From contig NC_085128.1 in the NCBI RefSeq assembly GCF_030269925.1, positions 16,122,501 through 16,186,500 on the forward strand: a stretch of 64,000 nt of DNA, in the 5' to 3' direction. This DNA is from Bombyx mori (Eukaryota; Arthropoda; Insecta; Lepidoptera; Bombycidae). The notes under the pieces were generated by a model that saw only the letters and a program-made list of their open reading frames with translations, ran no database searches and was not told where the DNA came from. A program made the position numbers and the translations under genes. Of this stretch, positions 12,425 to 23,097 are shown piece by piece. Every line of letters starts with the position of its first letter. The first letter of the stretch is position 1.

Positions 12425-12635
12425 TACAGCTTTTGGCGGACGGGTAAGTGAGCTCAATCTGAGAGAATTTAATAACACTAGCCCTAACAAGAGCAGTGCT
12501 TCGCAGAATCTACCACCGGATCGGAATGACGACCTACTGAAAAGATCCGGCGAGAAACTCAGTAGGCGATGTCTATGGGTTAATTCGCTCGTCAAAATCT
12601 TTGTCGTAATCGACGAAGACGGTTTATTCATTGAT
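12425..12635 (+). repeat. Repeat B copy
   Basis: Contains AGCAGTGCTTCGCAGAATCT, ACCACCGGATCGGAA and AGATCCGGCGAGAAACTCAG. It lies upstream (5') of the LRR gene. Confidence 0.75.
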
Positions 12636-13267
12636 CTAATTCAATGATATAATCATTGATCTACATTTGAACTTAGAATAAAACACTTAATGCTTCATCT
12701 CGCGTTGATTGTGTTACATTTAAAAAAGACACTTGTCGTCGACTCGGACTCTATATTTGTACATATAAGCCAGATGTTGGAAACTATAAAACGTGCCTCT
12801 TTTTTTTAAATAAACTATACTTGATCTGAGGAGTGGGTAAATGACTTCTCTGTCATTGTCTTCATGAGAAATTAAGAAACCTAAATACATAAATAACCTT
12901 TTTTTTTAATATGAAGAATTCAGATAAGATTATAAAGATTTTAATTCAAAATTTCAAATAACCACCATTTAATTACCAATTATATAATCAAACACAAAAT
13001 TATTTGAATACCAACACGAAACTTTTGATGCAAAAAAGATTATTTAGATTTCTAATTTGCCTCGAGTAAATCCAAATGTCGTTTTGCTCAACTTCGCCTT
13101 CGTATATCTCCTATATATTTTCCTGCTCGGTTAAAAAGGAAGATGATCTCGGTTCTAAACACCTCATACATTCGACAATGCGCAAATAAATCACACCGAA
13201 AACAACAGAGGGCTACCACAGTGGCATCGAGTTCAGTAGGTCAGAAGTCGTCGTGGCTTAAACCAAT

Positions 13268-13346
13268 ATGCTTGTATCAATTTTTCTAATGTATCAATTT
13301 CTTGTATATTGTATCAATTTCTACTGTATCAATTTCTACAGTCATG
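13268..13346. repeat. Imperfect minisatellite, TGTATCAATTTCT unit
   Basis: TGTATCAATTTYT occurs four times with short spacers. There is no other structure in it. Confidence 0.75.
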
Positions 13347-13354
13347 ATTATAAT

Positions 13355-13630
13355 TGACTTCCACGATGAAGGAATATGCGCGCCGATAGTTCGTCTTCGT
13401 TGGTACCCATCCTGATGATACGACGGGATTTCATCTCCGGGATTATCCCGAAGGACGTCGTCTCGGGAGTATCAACGCTCCTAGCTATTTCTGTCGTGCA
13501 CTCTTTGTACTATTCAATTGATACTGATACCTCATGTCTCAAGGTGGGTTTGTGACATTCACTTTGTGATGGCATTATGGGCTTTGGATACCAGATGGAA
13601 AGTGAACTCATTCGCCCAACCATCAAATGA
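13355..13630 (+). repeat. Diverged SINE-A copy including part of the head
   Basis: CTTCCACGATGAAGGAATA matches the region just after the tRNA-like head, and GATACCTCATGTCTCAAGGT matches the body. Identity is low, so this is an old copy. Confidence 0.5.
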
Positions 13631-13979
13631 AGAAAATAAAGAAGCATTATACCTAACCAGTGTAGACCCACCTCACAGTACCAGAAAATGTGATTACTAA
13701 CGTAAACATGAACTGTGTAGTTGTGAACGGTTGATGTTTGGGGGAAAAATCATAAAAACACCATTACGCGGCAGTTAACTGCGCCAGATGAGATCCCGCC
13801 CCAGGGAGACTGATGCGGGCTTGATGTGTCATGTGTTTATCGACTGAAAAATATCGTTTGTTTCACCTTGGTACATACATACAGTTCGTTTTTTATTAAT
13901 ACGTTTCCGGTTTGACGTTCACCTTTTCGAAATCTGTCACATACATCTCAGTTTCAGAACTTCGAGGATCAAGTTAACT

Positions 13980-14225
13980 TTTTTTTAACGCTGGTGAATC
14001 CATTTACGGATACCCGGTCGAGAGGGGTAACGGACCGGGTTATGTCGAAGAAGGGGAAAAGAGAAGGGCCGAGTTCCTTCGCCTCCTCCAATTTCTCACG
14101 GGAGACTACGCCTGGAAAAAGGCGCGCGAAGCACTTGCCCCGCAGAACCAACTACAGACTAAGCCCCATTGAGCTCCACCACACCGACTACACGAAACTT
14201 ACGGTACCGCAGTGCGCGCCGAAAA
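13980..14225 (-). mobile_element. Non-LTR-type insertion with 14 bp target-site duplication
   Basis: The segment is bracketed by perfect direct repeats GGATCAAGTTAACT at 13966-13979 and 14226-14239. On the minus strand it starts TTTTCGGCGCGCACTGCGG and ends GGATTCACCAGCGTTAAAAAA, so it has a 3' A-tail. It is much more GC-rich than its surroundings. A variable-length duplication plus A-tail is the signature of LINE machinery. I do not recognise the parent family. The ORFs across it are not homologous to anything I know. Confidence 0.8.
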
Positions 14226-14499
14226 GGATCAAGTTAACTGGACAATATCGTCAGTGACCACAAAAACTGTAAAGTATTCGAAACGGTGGATATAGGAAGA
14301 TGAAACGCGACATGTAAAATGTAAAAGTGATTTCGATGCCGCGGATTCGCACGATCTTAAGAATCTACCTCCAACTATTTTTTATCTTGCTTATTGTCAA
14401 TTTGAAGTCTATCATTCCCAAGAAGGCTTTACTGCTCTATATGTGTAGAATGAGCAACCACTGGAACTCATTTTGTTATTTCATGAGGAAATCGCCAAA

Positions 14500-14736
14500 G
14501 CTCCCTACGGGTTGGAAATGTGGATAGGCGGGACATATCAGAGTTAAACCGGCCAAAGCTCCCCGACATTCAACAACTCGTTCGCGAGCATCGGATGTGA
14601 TTAACCTCAACCAAGACAGGCGACAGGCAAAATAGCGCATCTCAAGAGCAGCGCATGTCTCCCCACCACTCACAAAGGACAAAGAACCCCAAGCAGAGGA
14701 TCGTAGGCGCCATGACCGCTGGGCCAAAAAAAAAAT
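14500..14736 (+). repeat. GC-rich, A10-tailed segment, possible retroposed fragment
   Basis: A GC-rich segment ends in GCTGGGCC plus ten A residues. I could not find a matching direct repeat on both sides, so origin by retroposition is only a suggestion. Confidence 0.35.
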
Positions 14737-15382
14737 GCCAATGCATACCTCTGGGACACCTACCCTATTTTCTATTTAACTATTTACAAGACATATCCTT
14801 ATAACACATTATGGCGCTCATAGACATCGATATTGGCCACGCGTAACTTTACTAAGAAAACAAAAGGATCTTAATACCTAAAAAGTTTTTGTCATCTGTG
14901 ATTCGGGTCCTTCGTAAAGCAACCTATTTCCTTTGAGCCAACATCTGTCGTCTTAAATACGATGTATGGCTTTCTTCGAAGTGCCTCGTAATTAGAAATT
15001 ATTGTTTTTATATTTATTATTAACAAGTTTTGTGTCTTGTTTGTGTCCAATTTTGTTTTATAAAAACAAAATGCCTTTCCGATCTCCCGTTGAATTCGGG
15101 TTTTCTTTGGGACATGACCGAACTGGTATTTTTTCCTACCCATTCGATGGTAGCCTAAGTGGCTATTCCAGCTATTCGTTGACGGAATCCAACTAGCGTT
15201 GAGTGAATGATCAAGAAGAAGAAGAAATAGGCTTGATGGTAACACTTACCCGTGCGACCTCAAGATACGCGCGTGAATCTTAATCGTAAAGAGTGGCAGT
15301 GAAATAATGGCAAAAAAGAGAAGTGGTGTCATAAGACACCAGGTAGGAACAAAATTCCTTCGGATAATATAGAAGCAACACA

Positions 15383-15775
15383 ATTTTTTTTGTATTGCTT
15401 AGTTGTGTGAACGAGCTCACAGCCCACCTAGTGTTAAGTGGTTCAGATATAAGTTCTAAGGTCTCAGTATAGTTACAACGGCTGCCGCAACCTTCAAACC
15501 GAAACGCATTACTTCTTCACGGCAGAAATAGGCAGGGTGGTGGTACCTACCCGCGCAGACTCACAAGAGGTGCTACCACCAGTAATTACGCAAATTATAA
15601 TTTTGCGGGTTTGATTTTTATTACACGGTGTTATTCCTTCACCGTGGAGGTCAATTGTGAACATTTATGGAGTACGTATTTCCTTAGAAACATTGGTACC
15701 CACCTAAGATTGGAACACTGGTGCATCGCTCAACACGAATGCACCGGACATCTTATCCTTTAGGCTACGACGACT
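15383..15775 (-). repeat. Near full-length SINE-A with tRNA-like head
   Basis: From the T-run at the left to the head at the right. Reading the minus strand, the head holds a tRNA-like 5' part and the body carries TGAAGCAGTAATGCG and TGTAACTATACTGAGACC. The B-box region is degraded (ATTGGAACACTGG on plus). Confidence 0.85.
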
Positions 15776-15879
15776 TCAAAATAAATATTGCTTATTTTAT
15801 GTATATATAAGTAAAATAAAATAACATATCTCTTTTAGAAATTAATTACCACTTAGAACATTTAGAAATTAATTATTAA

Positions 15880-16078
15880 TTAGGTACCACCATCCTGCTT
15901 ATTTATGCCGTGAAGCAGTAATGCGTTTCGGTTTGAAGAGTGGGGCAGCCGTTGTAACTATACTGAGACAATGTGGGTGACGCATTTACGTTGTAGATGT
16001 CTATGGGCTCCAGTAACCACTTACAACCAGGTGGGCTGTGAGCCCGTCCACCCATCTAAGCAATAAATAAATTTTATA
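15880..16078 (+). repeat. SINE-A copy upstream of TRMT5
   Basis: GGTACCACCATCCTGCTTAT to CATCTAAGCAATAAATAAA. It ends about 440 bp before the TRMT5 start codon. Confidence 0.85.
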
Positions 16079-16516
16079 AAATGAACCGGTTTTTTTGCTC
16101 TTCACACAATTTCACAATTTCTTGATACTTCTTCTTTGATACATATTACAAGTTCGTAAAACGGTAAATAAAACCGAAGACAGTATTAACATAAATCCTT
16201 TGGCCAAAGTTAAAAGAAATGAAAACATGTGGGAGCTGTTCACTGAAGTACGAAACCTACTTTAAAGGTCTATGGAGCTGTTAGATTGCTTTCCTGTCAA
16301 TGTCAAAATCACAAACTGTCAACTTGACAAAAGATAATATTTTGGCTGTAATACTTAAAAATTACTTTCACCACAAAAGTTAAATAATAAAAAAAGGATT
16401 TCGGACTTAAAATTTGTACAAAACAGTGAAATCGTTAAATAAAAATTGTCTCAGTGAGTTGTGCACCAGAGGAGAACCGTATCTAATCTGATCATAGGTT
16501 AGTATTGCGATGAATC

Positions 16517-17860
16517 TTGCGTAGATATTTTCACATGACTTTTACATTAATCATTAGACTTTTACATACAATGACTTCCTCTTTGGTTCCCCTCAATGTT
16601 CGTGGTATGAAGGTCCTTGACCGCTCAAAATTCTTGCGTAACATCAAAGTGCCAGTGTTGAAGGTCAGTGAACAGACATTGGCGAAAATTACACCACTCT
16701 GCAAGTCTTACTTTTTAAAACTGGAACGATTCAAGCCGGTACAGAGCTCGAAGCTGGACGGAGAGGAGTCCAAAAAAAACATTTACTTGAACCCTGATAC
16801 TATAAACAGTTGGACTGATATTGAAGAAAATGTTCGGAAGGACATGTCCGTCTTCGAGGTCAATGAATCCAACTTTAATACCCAAGAAATACAACTGACA
16901 TACGATAATTGGAGTTTTGACATCATTTTCAATGCTGTCTTACCTGAAAATGAAGAAAAACTAAGCAGTTTCTCACACATCGGACACATCATTCACTTGA
17001 ATTTACGAGATCATTTACTTGATTATCGTTTCTTGATTGGTGAAGTCTTGCTCGACAAAATAAGGTCATGTCGGACTGTAGTCAATAAAAGTAACACTAT
17101 AAATAATACATATCGCAACTTCAGCATGGAACTTTTAGCAGGGGACGAAGATTATATTGTTACTGTCAAAGAAAATCGATGTAATTTCGAATTTGATTTC
17201 TCAAAAGTTTACTGGAATCCAAGATTATGTAAAGAGCACGAAAGAATACTAAGTTATTTGAAACAAGGCGATGTCTTATTTGACATCTTCTGTGGAGTTG
17301 GACCATTCTCGATACCAGCAGCGAAACGCAAAACCATTGTTTATGCAAACGACCTGAATCCTGAATCATACAAATGGTTGAACCATAATGCAGAGAAAAA
17401 TAAAATAAACAATCAATACTTTAAATCATACAATTTGGATGGTAAGGAATTCATTTTAACTGTGCTCAAAGATTATTTATTAGATCTATGTAATGAAAAA
17501 AGAAAGCTCGATGATAGTTCTCGGATACACATTACCATGAATCTACCAGCATTGGCAGTTGAATTTTTGAAATATTTTAAGGGTTTGGTGCGTAGTGAGA
17601 ATGTAAATAATTTGAAAAATGAAATTATAGTTTATGTTTATTGTTTTGCGGCTACAAAGGAAATTGCAAAGGAAATGGTCTGTGAAAATATTGCCATTGA
17701 TATCTCAAAGAATATAATTGAAGTGTTTGATGTACGTAATGTGTCTCCAAAGAAGGAGATGATGCGTGTTACCATTAAGTTAACTAATGATATTTTGTGC
17801 ATAAATAGTGATGATCATAGTGAACCTCCTTTGAAAAAGTTATGTGTTGAAAGTAAATAG
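16517..17860 (+). CDS. TRMT5: tRNA (guanine(37)-N1)-methyltransferase, TRMT5/Trm5 family
   Basis: Trm5 enzymes transfer a methyl group from S-adenosylmethionine to N1 of guanosine 37, next to the anticodon, which prevents +1 frameshifting. They act on cytosolic and mitochondrial tRNAs. The 447-residue product holds the family signatures: VRGMKVLDRSKF near residue 29; IGHIIHLNLRDH at 155-166; the EFDFSKVYWNPRL block; SAM-binding DIFCGVGPF at 256-264; NDLNPES at 278-284; and MNLPALAVEFL at 341-351. The first ~20 residues are hydrophobic/basic with no acid, which fits a mitochondrial leader; MTSSL at residue 19 could start a cytosolic form. The length fits animal members. The gene is one uninterrupted exon, unlike its neighbours. 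ATTAAA at 17891 could serve as polyadenylation signal. Confidence 0.95.
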   Translation: MRRYFHMTFTLIIRLLHTMTSSLVPLNVRGMKVLDRSKFLRNIKVPVLKVSEQTLAKITPLCKSYFLKLERFKPVQSSKLDGEESKKNIYLNPDTINSWTDIEENVRKDMSVFEVNESNFNTQEIQLTYDNWSFDIIFNAVLPENEEKLSSFSHIGHIIHLNLRDHLLDYRFLIGEVLLDKIRSCRTVVNKSNTINNTYRNFSMELLAGDEDYIVTVKENRCNFEFDFSKVYWNPRLCKEHERILSYLKQGDVLFDIFCGVGPFSIPAAKRKTIVYANDLNPESYKWLNHNAEKNKINNQYFKSYNLDGKEFILTVLKDYLLDLCNEKRKLDDSSRIHITMNLPALAVEFLKYFKGLVRSENVNNLKNEIIVYVYCFAATKEIAKEMVCENIAIDISKNIIEVFDVRNVSPKKEMMRVTIKLTNDILCINSDDHSEPPLKKLCVESK

Positions 17861-17896
17861 TTGTTTCAATGAATATTTCTACGTTTTATAATTAAA

Positions 17897-18995
17897 TTCT
17901 TATACAACAGTGAAAATGTTTCATTAGATTGAATTTTGGACATGTTCCTCAATATTCATAATTTTTTTTCATTTGTTTTTATTTAAAAAGTTGTATGCTT
18001 CATACCAAAGGATAAAACTACAAATCAAACAGTATATACAAGTATTTGCAAGACTTAAAAGCGGAATCAATGGACGCTCATATTCACATTGTTGCTTAAC
18101 TTTTTAATTTAATTTGAGATTGAGGACCCAATAATTAGTATCGGAACCAGTACAGATTACAGGTCACAGGATCACACTCCACTTTCTTGCATTTTACCAA
18201 TTAAACATCCTTACATAAAGCGTAATTCATAGTACTATAATTCAACAAGTTTTTCTATCTTTAATTTGTATATAGTTAAATGAAAACTTTTTAATAAATT
18301 TTTTTATTTACATATTTTAATTACATATGTTACATATATCGCATTAGTCTTTATTTACTTACAATATACAATTTGCTTTAAACTTTTGGTACGTGATGAA
18401 TAAAAAATAGCTTAATTGTTGACTTTGACTGTTGGTTTTAAATAAGTAAATTGAATAAGAACGATAAAACTGAACAGTAAATAAGTAATTTTTAAATGGG
18501 TGTGTTTTGTTAGTGACTGTAGTTATACTATAGTTTTTAAGTACAATAGTTTCAGTGGCCGGATCCGTTGTTGGCGGGTCTTGGTGGAACCAACACCGTA
18601 GTTTAACTGAGTAGCATTGAGATTTCGATTTTTTTAAAAAAATCTAATTTGTTTACTCAATTAACGAATGATTATATCATTGAGAAACAAACCGACGTGT
18701 CAAATTAAAATTTATCACATCATTTTGTGTTAACCGAAAGTTAACCGGAGTTATTTCGCCAGACGCAATCTCTCAACGACCAAACAATAATTAAATAATG
18801 TTTAGGGCAATTCTAAACATAAAATTTTATATTATTGTTTTTAAATGTAGGAACACACTAATAAGTATGGCAACACAGTTAGTGGTAGTTACAAAAAAAT
18901 TCTGGTCGTACGTGCACGTGTTGTACATTTAAAAATTTAAGTTTTTTGCTCTGAATATAGTTTTTATTGACGCTAGCACCAAAATACAGTCCACG
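17897..18995. other. AT-rich intergenic stretch
   Basis: No gene or clear repeat is visible apart from a possible orphan terminal exon at 18556-18606, discussed under findings. Confidence 0.5.
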
Positions 18996-18999
18996 CTCT

Positions 19000-19430
19000 A
19001 AACAAACAAAAAAACGTGTGGCATTCAGGAACTGCCGCGGTAAAGCTATAGCATAGCATTTTTTATCAACTTATGCAATTATAATTAGACAATGATAATT
19101 TAATATTAAAACAATAATAAAACAAGACCACGCTATATTAAACATTAATAAAAGCAAAACATTAACTGTCCCCTTCACACTCATAAACTAGACCGCGCGA
19201 GAGAGAGATGGGCAGACTTTTCATGATGTCGCCAATAGATGTCGGGAAAAGTTGATTATTGAAAACACGAGTAAAACAACATTTTCTGAAAATAAACCGT
19301 ACCTAGATCGATTTATCGCCCCCGAAATCCTCTGTATACTAAATTTTATGAAAATCGTTTGGAGCCGTTTTCGAAATTTAGATTATATACATATATATTA
19401 ATATACAAGAATTGCTCGTTTAAAGGTATA
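19000..19430 (+). repeat. Repeat J, copy 1
   Basis: The first ~215 bp (CGTGTGGCATTCAGGAACTG through CCGCGCGAGAGAGAGATGGG) recurs at 26236. The copy continues to a tail GAAAATCGTTTGGAGCCG then ATTATATACATATATATT, which is typical of the 3' end of a retroelement. No ORF is preserved. Confidence 0.65.
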
Positions 19431-19904
19431 AGATTTCACTAAACGTATGCATAAATTCTGCAATAGATAAATTGATGTGTTGAAGAAGTCAATGATTGTA
19501 CTAACCAGTACATCATTTTCTTAATTGTCGCTTCCGCGTATTTATCTTATTGAAATACATACGTCACAATTTTGCCTTTTTAATTACTAAAACTTACTAA
19601 TGACTGTCATTGATAATTACAGAGAAGCCGATAATGGGTAAAAATACATTGCTAATGGCTATTTTTTTAAGCACCAATCAAATAATAATTTGGATAAGAT
19701 CCATAAAAAAATTTGCTGTAGGAATTTTGGTCTAAATCGACTAAAACCTTGACAAGAAAACTATTTTTACGGTTTAATATCGCGGGTTTTTTTATTGTTT
19801 ATTAATTGTAATTACTTATATTATTTCCGAAAATTTGAATAATTTACAGTTCACGCGGTCACGAGTGACACGAAAATCAAAGATAACGCCCTGACACGTA
19901 TAGC

Positions 19905-20024
19905 TAACGATAGGCAGCGGCTTGGCTCTGCCCCTGGCATTGCTGACGTCCATGGGCCACGGTAACCTCTCATCATCAGGTGGGCCGTATGCTCGTTTGC
20001 CTACGTGGGCAATAAATTAAGCTA
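19905..20024 (+). repeat. LINE-C 3' end
   Basis: Plus-strand copy: GGCAGCGGCTTGGCTCTGCC, GGTGGGCCGTATGCTCGTTT and a GGGCAATAAATTAA tail. It ends 130 bp before the repeat B copy at 20.15 kb. Confidence 0.75.
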
Positions 20025-20149
20025 CTTTTTTTTCTTGACAAATACGCACCCATCGTACAGTTTATGAACGAATTCCGCGCTATAGAAATAATATCGCGCA
20101 ACAAGTAAGAAACCCGCTTAATTTAGAAATCTTCGTTATTAGGTACTTT

Positions 20150-20480
20150 TTTTTTCTACCTAAGCTGGTAGCCTGGAGCGGCTATTCCAGCGTAACCGTA
20201 ACTAGTAGGTGAGCTCACGGGGCTCAAACCTGACGACGATGCTAACACGAACCCTAGCAAGAGCCGTGCTTCGCAGAATCTACCACCGGATCGGAAACGC
20301 GACCCACTGAGAAGATCCGGCGAGAAACTCAGTGGGCTGTGTCTGAGAGTTAATTTACTCGTCGAGCCCTTCGTCGCAAGCGACGGGTTCGACGAGAACG
20401 GTGACCGGTGCTTGAAGTACCTAGAAGCACCGTTAGTGGATCGGGAGGATCCGAGATGACGTGTTTTGGGCGACGTCGAC
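20150..20480 (+). repeat. Repeat B, long copy
   Basis: Extends from TTTTTTTCTACCTAAGCTGG, through GTAGGTGAGCTCACGGGGCT and the core, to GATCGGGAGGATCCGAGATG. It is the most complete copy in the window, ~330 bp. Confidence 0.8.
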
Positions 20481-21001
20481 TGCTTTCCATTCTGTCCGCA
20501 GGATCGGGAATGTAATTAGGTGCTGGTGATACGATTATGAACCACTATGGTATATATTTTAGCGCGAATCGTCTTGGTTTCAGTTGAAAGGACGTGAAAA
20601 GCGTTTTACTTAATAATTAGTCTAGTGAGTGTTAAGTTAATAGTATTAATATAATATGTAACTAAAAGTCATGTAAGGCAGCGGACGTAATCAGTATTTT
20701 TGTCAACAATCTCATAACTCGTATTTGACTCACTGACTTACCGCAACTCATTTGTACATTACACATCATATACAGTAGTGGCTGTGAACGCACGTGTTCG
20801 GTAATTGTTTACCAAAAAACATAAAAAAGCTCTGCCTCAGATCGAAGAATAACAAAATCAATAACCCCACAAATTCGAGATGCTGTAATCGAAATCGGAT
20901 TGAAAGGGTAAAGCTGCAAGGAATCGGCACCTCCATGCCAGTTAAGAATTAAGGTAGGTTTTAGAGCTTTTAAGAATGAGTACTGGTACCTTACATCTAT
21001 T

Positions 21002-21292
21002 TCTATATATATAAAAATGAATTGCTGTTCGTTAGTCTCACTAAAACTCCAGATCGGCTGGACCGATTTGGCTAATTTTGGTCTCGAATTATTTGTGGAA
21101 GTCCAGAGAAGGTTTAAAAGGTTAATAAATATGAAAGTGCTCGGATTTAAATAAAAATAACAATTTTGTTTTTCCTTTGATGTGTCCCCCGTCGGACGGA
21201 TTCTTTTTGTTTGTCTTTAAGTTTATTTTATAAAAAAGTTTAGGGCTCTTATATATCGATTGAGGCACTACGAAGTCTGTTGGGTCCGCTAG
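21002..21292 (+). mobile_element. Helitron-F, non-autonomous, copy 1
   Basis: 5' end TCTATATATATAAAAATGAA, 3' end GGGTCCGCTAG, next base A-rich DNA. No terminal inverted repeats. A second copy with the same ends lies at 52494-52781. The 5'-TC and 3'-CTAG ends fit Helitrons. The inner motif GGACCGATTTGGCTAATTTT is common in moth genomes (recall). No Rep/helicase is encoded. Confidence 0.75.
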
Positions 21293-21654
21293 AATTATTA
21301 TAAAAAAATTGAATCTTAAATAATATAGTTTCTTCCGTCGTAACACTCCGAATAAAACACTTTGAGAACAAATGTAAATTGGATTGAAATTGCCTGTGAA
21401 ATTTACCTGTGCAAATGTCGATCCTCCCCGCAAATCTGTTTTTTTTTTAAATATCAATCCAAGACCACGCCTAGCCTGTAGCTTTGCTTTTATTTTATAA
21501 CAAAAAGCGCATACAGTTAGAGATCTAATAAATAGATCATATTATTATGGTTTCAAAATGTTTGCTGTGGTATTATTATACAGAGAAGGAATAGAGAATA
21601 AGCCTTTACAAACCTATCCCGTTTGTAAAGGTTAAATGCCTTTCCGCTGTTTTT

Positions 21655-21713
21655 ATTTTTTATTATTTATTTATTGCTTAGGTGGGTGGACGAGCTCACA
21701 GCCCACCTGTGTG
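21655..21713 (-). repeat. SINE-A tail fragment
   Basis: TTTATTGCTTAGGTGGGTGG then ACGAGCTCACAGCCCACCTG only. It is cut off after ~55 bp. Confidence 0.75.
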
Positions 21714-21803
21714 GTAATCCGGAGACTTTATGTATAAATTTAACTGCGATTTCTATCAAAGAACTATCTCTTCTTGTGTGTGTACCTATAGCACTTAAGA
21801 TTA

Positions 21804-21912
21804 ATAAATCCCTTAAACGCACATTGTATGGAGACCTTGAATTAATCGAATAATTAGTATTATCGTCTGCCTGACCTCTCGAAACATTCTGTTACAACAA
21901 ACGATAACTTTT
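21804..21912. repeat. Direct repeat, copy 1 of 2
   Basis: AATCCCTTAAACGCACATTG ... ACGATAACTT recurs at 22770-22873 in the same orientation with a few substitutions. It is not one of the other repeat families seen here. Confidence 0.8.
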
Positions 21913-21984
21913 GTTGACTTTTTAATTATATAATTAATGTTAATTACATTTAGGGTCGCTGCGAGAATAAGAGACGAACAGCGC

Positions 21985-22077
21985 CCCTAGCGGCAAACGT
22001 AGGCCAACCTTCCAACTCCATACAAATTTGAGTTAACTTTTACGCTATCGAGAACGTTACAAAACTAAGCAGGTATC
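21985..22077. mobile_element. MITE-D, single-arm remnant
   Basis: GCGCCCCTAGCGGCAAACG, CTCCATACAAATTTGAGTT and CTATCGAGAACGTTA match the right arm. The left arm is missing. Confidence 0.7.
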
Positions 22078-22119
22078 GGTCGCGTGGAGCTTAAGAAAAA
22101 CGCTTCTTCACTTTCATTC

Positions 22120-22372
22120 ATATTACTGGTGGTAGGACCTATTGTGAGTCCGCACGGGTAGGTACCACCGCCTCTCTTATTTCTGCCGTGAAGCAGTAAT
22201 GCGTTTCGGTTTGAAGGGTGGGGTAGCCGTTGTAACTATACTGAGACCTTAGAACTTATATCTCAAGGTGTGTGGCGCATTTACGTTGTAGATGTCTATG
22301 GGTTCCAGTAACCACTTAACACCAGGTGGGCTGTGAGCTCGTCCACACATCTAGGCAATAAAAAAAAAATAA
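22120..22372 (+). repeat. SINE-A copy
   Basis: TTACTGGTGGTAGGACC to TCTAGGCAATAAAAAAAAAA. Well preserved from the mid-body on. Confidence 0.9.
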
Positions 22373-22513
22373 AAAAAAAATCCTTGCTTAGGACGCAATG
22401 CTTCTTTTGGGTTCCGTAATAAATAAATAAAAAATCCCATTAGTATGCTCTAAATAATGCATAAAGATATACCACAAATAACTAACTCTGGCTCATTTTC
22501 TCCAAACCATTTA

Positions 22514-22662
22514 TAGTTGATTGTAACTATACTGAGACCTTAGAACTTATATCTCGAGGTGGGTGGCACATTAACGTTGTAGATGTCTATGGGCTCCAGT
22601 AACCACTTAACATCAGGTGGGCTGTGAACTCGTCCATCCATATAAGCAATAAAAAAAAAAGT
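22514..22662 (+). repeat. SINE-A copy, 5'-truncated
   Basis: TTGTAACTATACTGAGACC to TATAAGCAATAAAAAAAAAA. Only the last ~150 bp is present. Confidence 0.9.
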
Positions 22663-22769
22663 TTATTTATTATTATTATTATTTAATTCAACGGTATTAT
22701 ATTTAAAAAGGTAATCCAGCGTACGTGTCATATGAATCACGGAGAACATGACGGTATCTATTTTGACAT

Positions 22770-22873
22770 TTATAAATCCCTTAAACGCACATTGTATGGA
22801 GACCTTGAATTAATCGAATAATTAGCATTATCGTTTGTCTGACCTCTCGAAACATTTTGTTACAACAACCGAT
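22770..22873. repeat. Direct repeat, copy 2 of 2
   Basis: Second copy of the unit at 21804-21912, ending in CCGATAACTTACTG. Confidence 0.8.
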
Positions 22874-23097
22874 AACTTACTGTAAAGTATTTGTTAAATA
22901 TACACATAATATTCCGATATTTGGAGACTATACTGAGATGATATGAGACTTGTTCAAAATAAAAAACGGAACGTTAAATTTATTGTCACGGTTCGCGCTT
23001 GACGTTTTTTTTGACGTTTTTAATGTATTATTAAAGTATTTCAACGCCTGTTTGTTTTGTATTTACGTTCGAACAGTGCATCTTGACGGACGTAGAC

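Noticed and set aside
13994..14257. 87-residue plus-strand ORF as a small gene
   Set aside because: It spans a retroposed insertion and its right target duplication, so the reading frame is a chance product of the GC-rich insert.
21122..21457. 111-residue minus-strand ORF
   Set aside because: Lies mostly in non-autonomous Helitron-F and shows no protein-like composition or homology I recognise.
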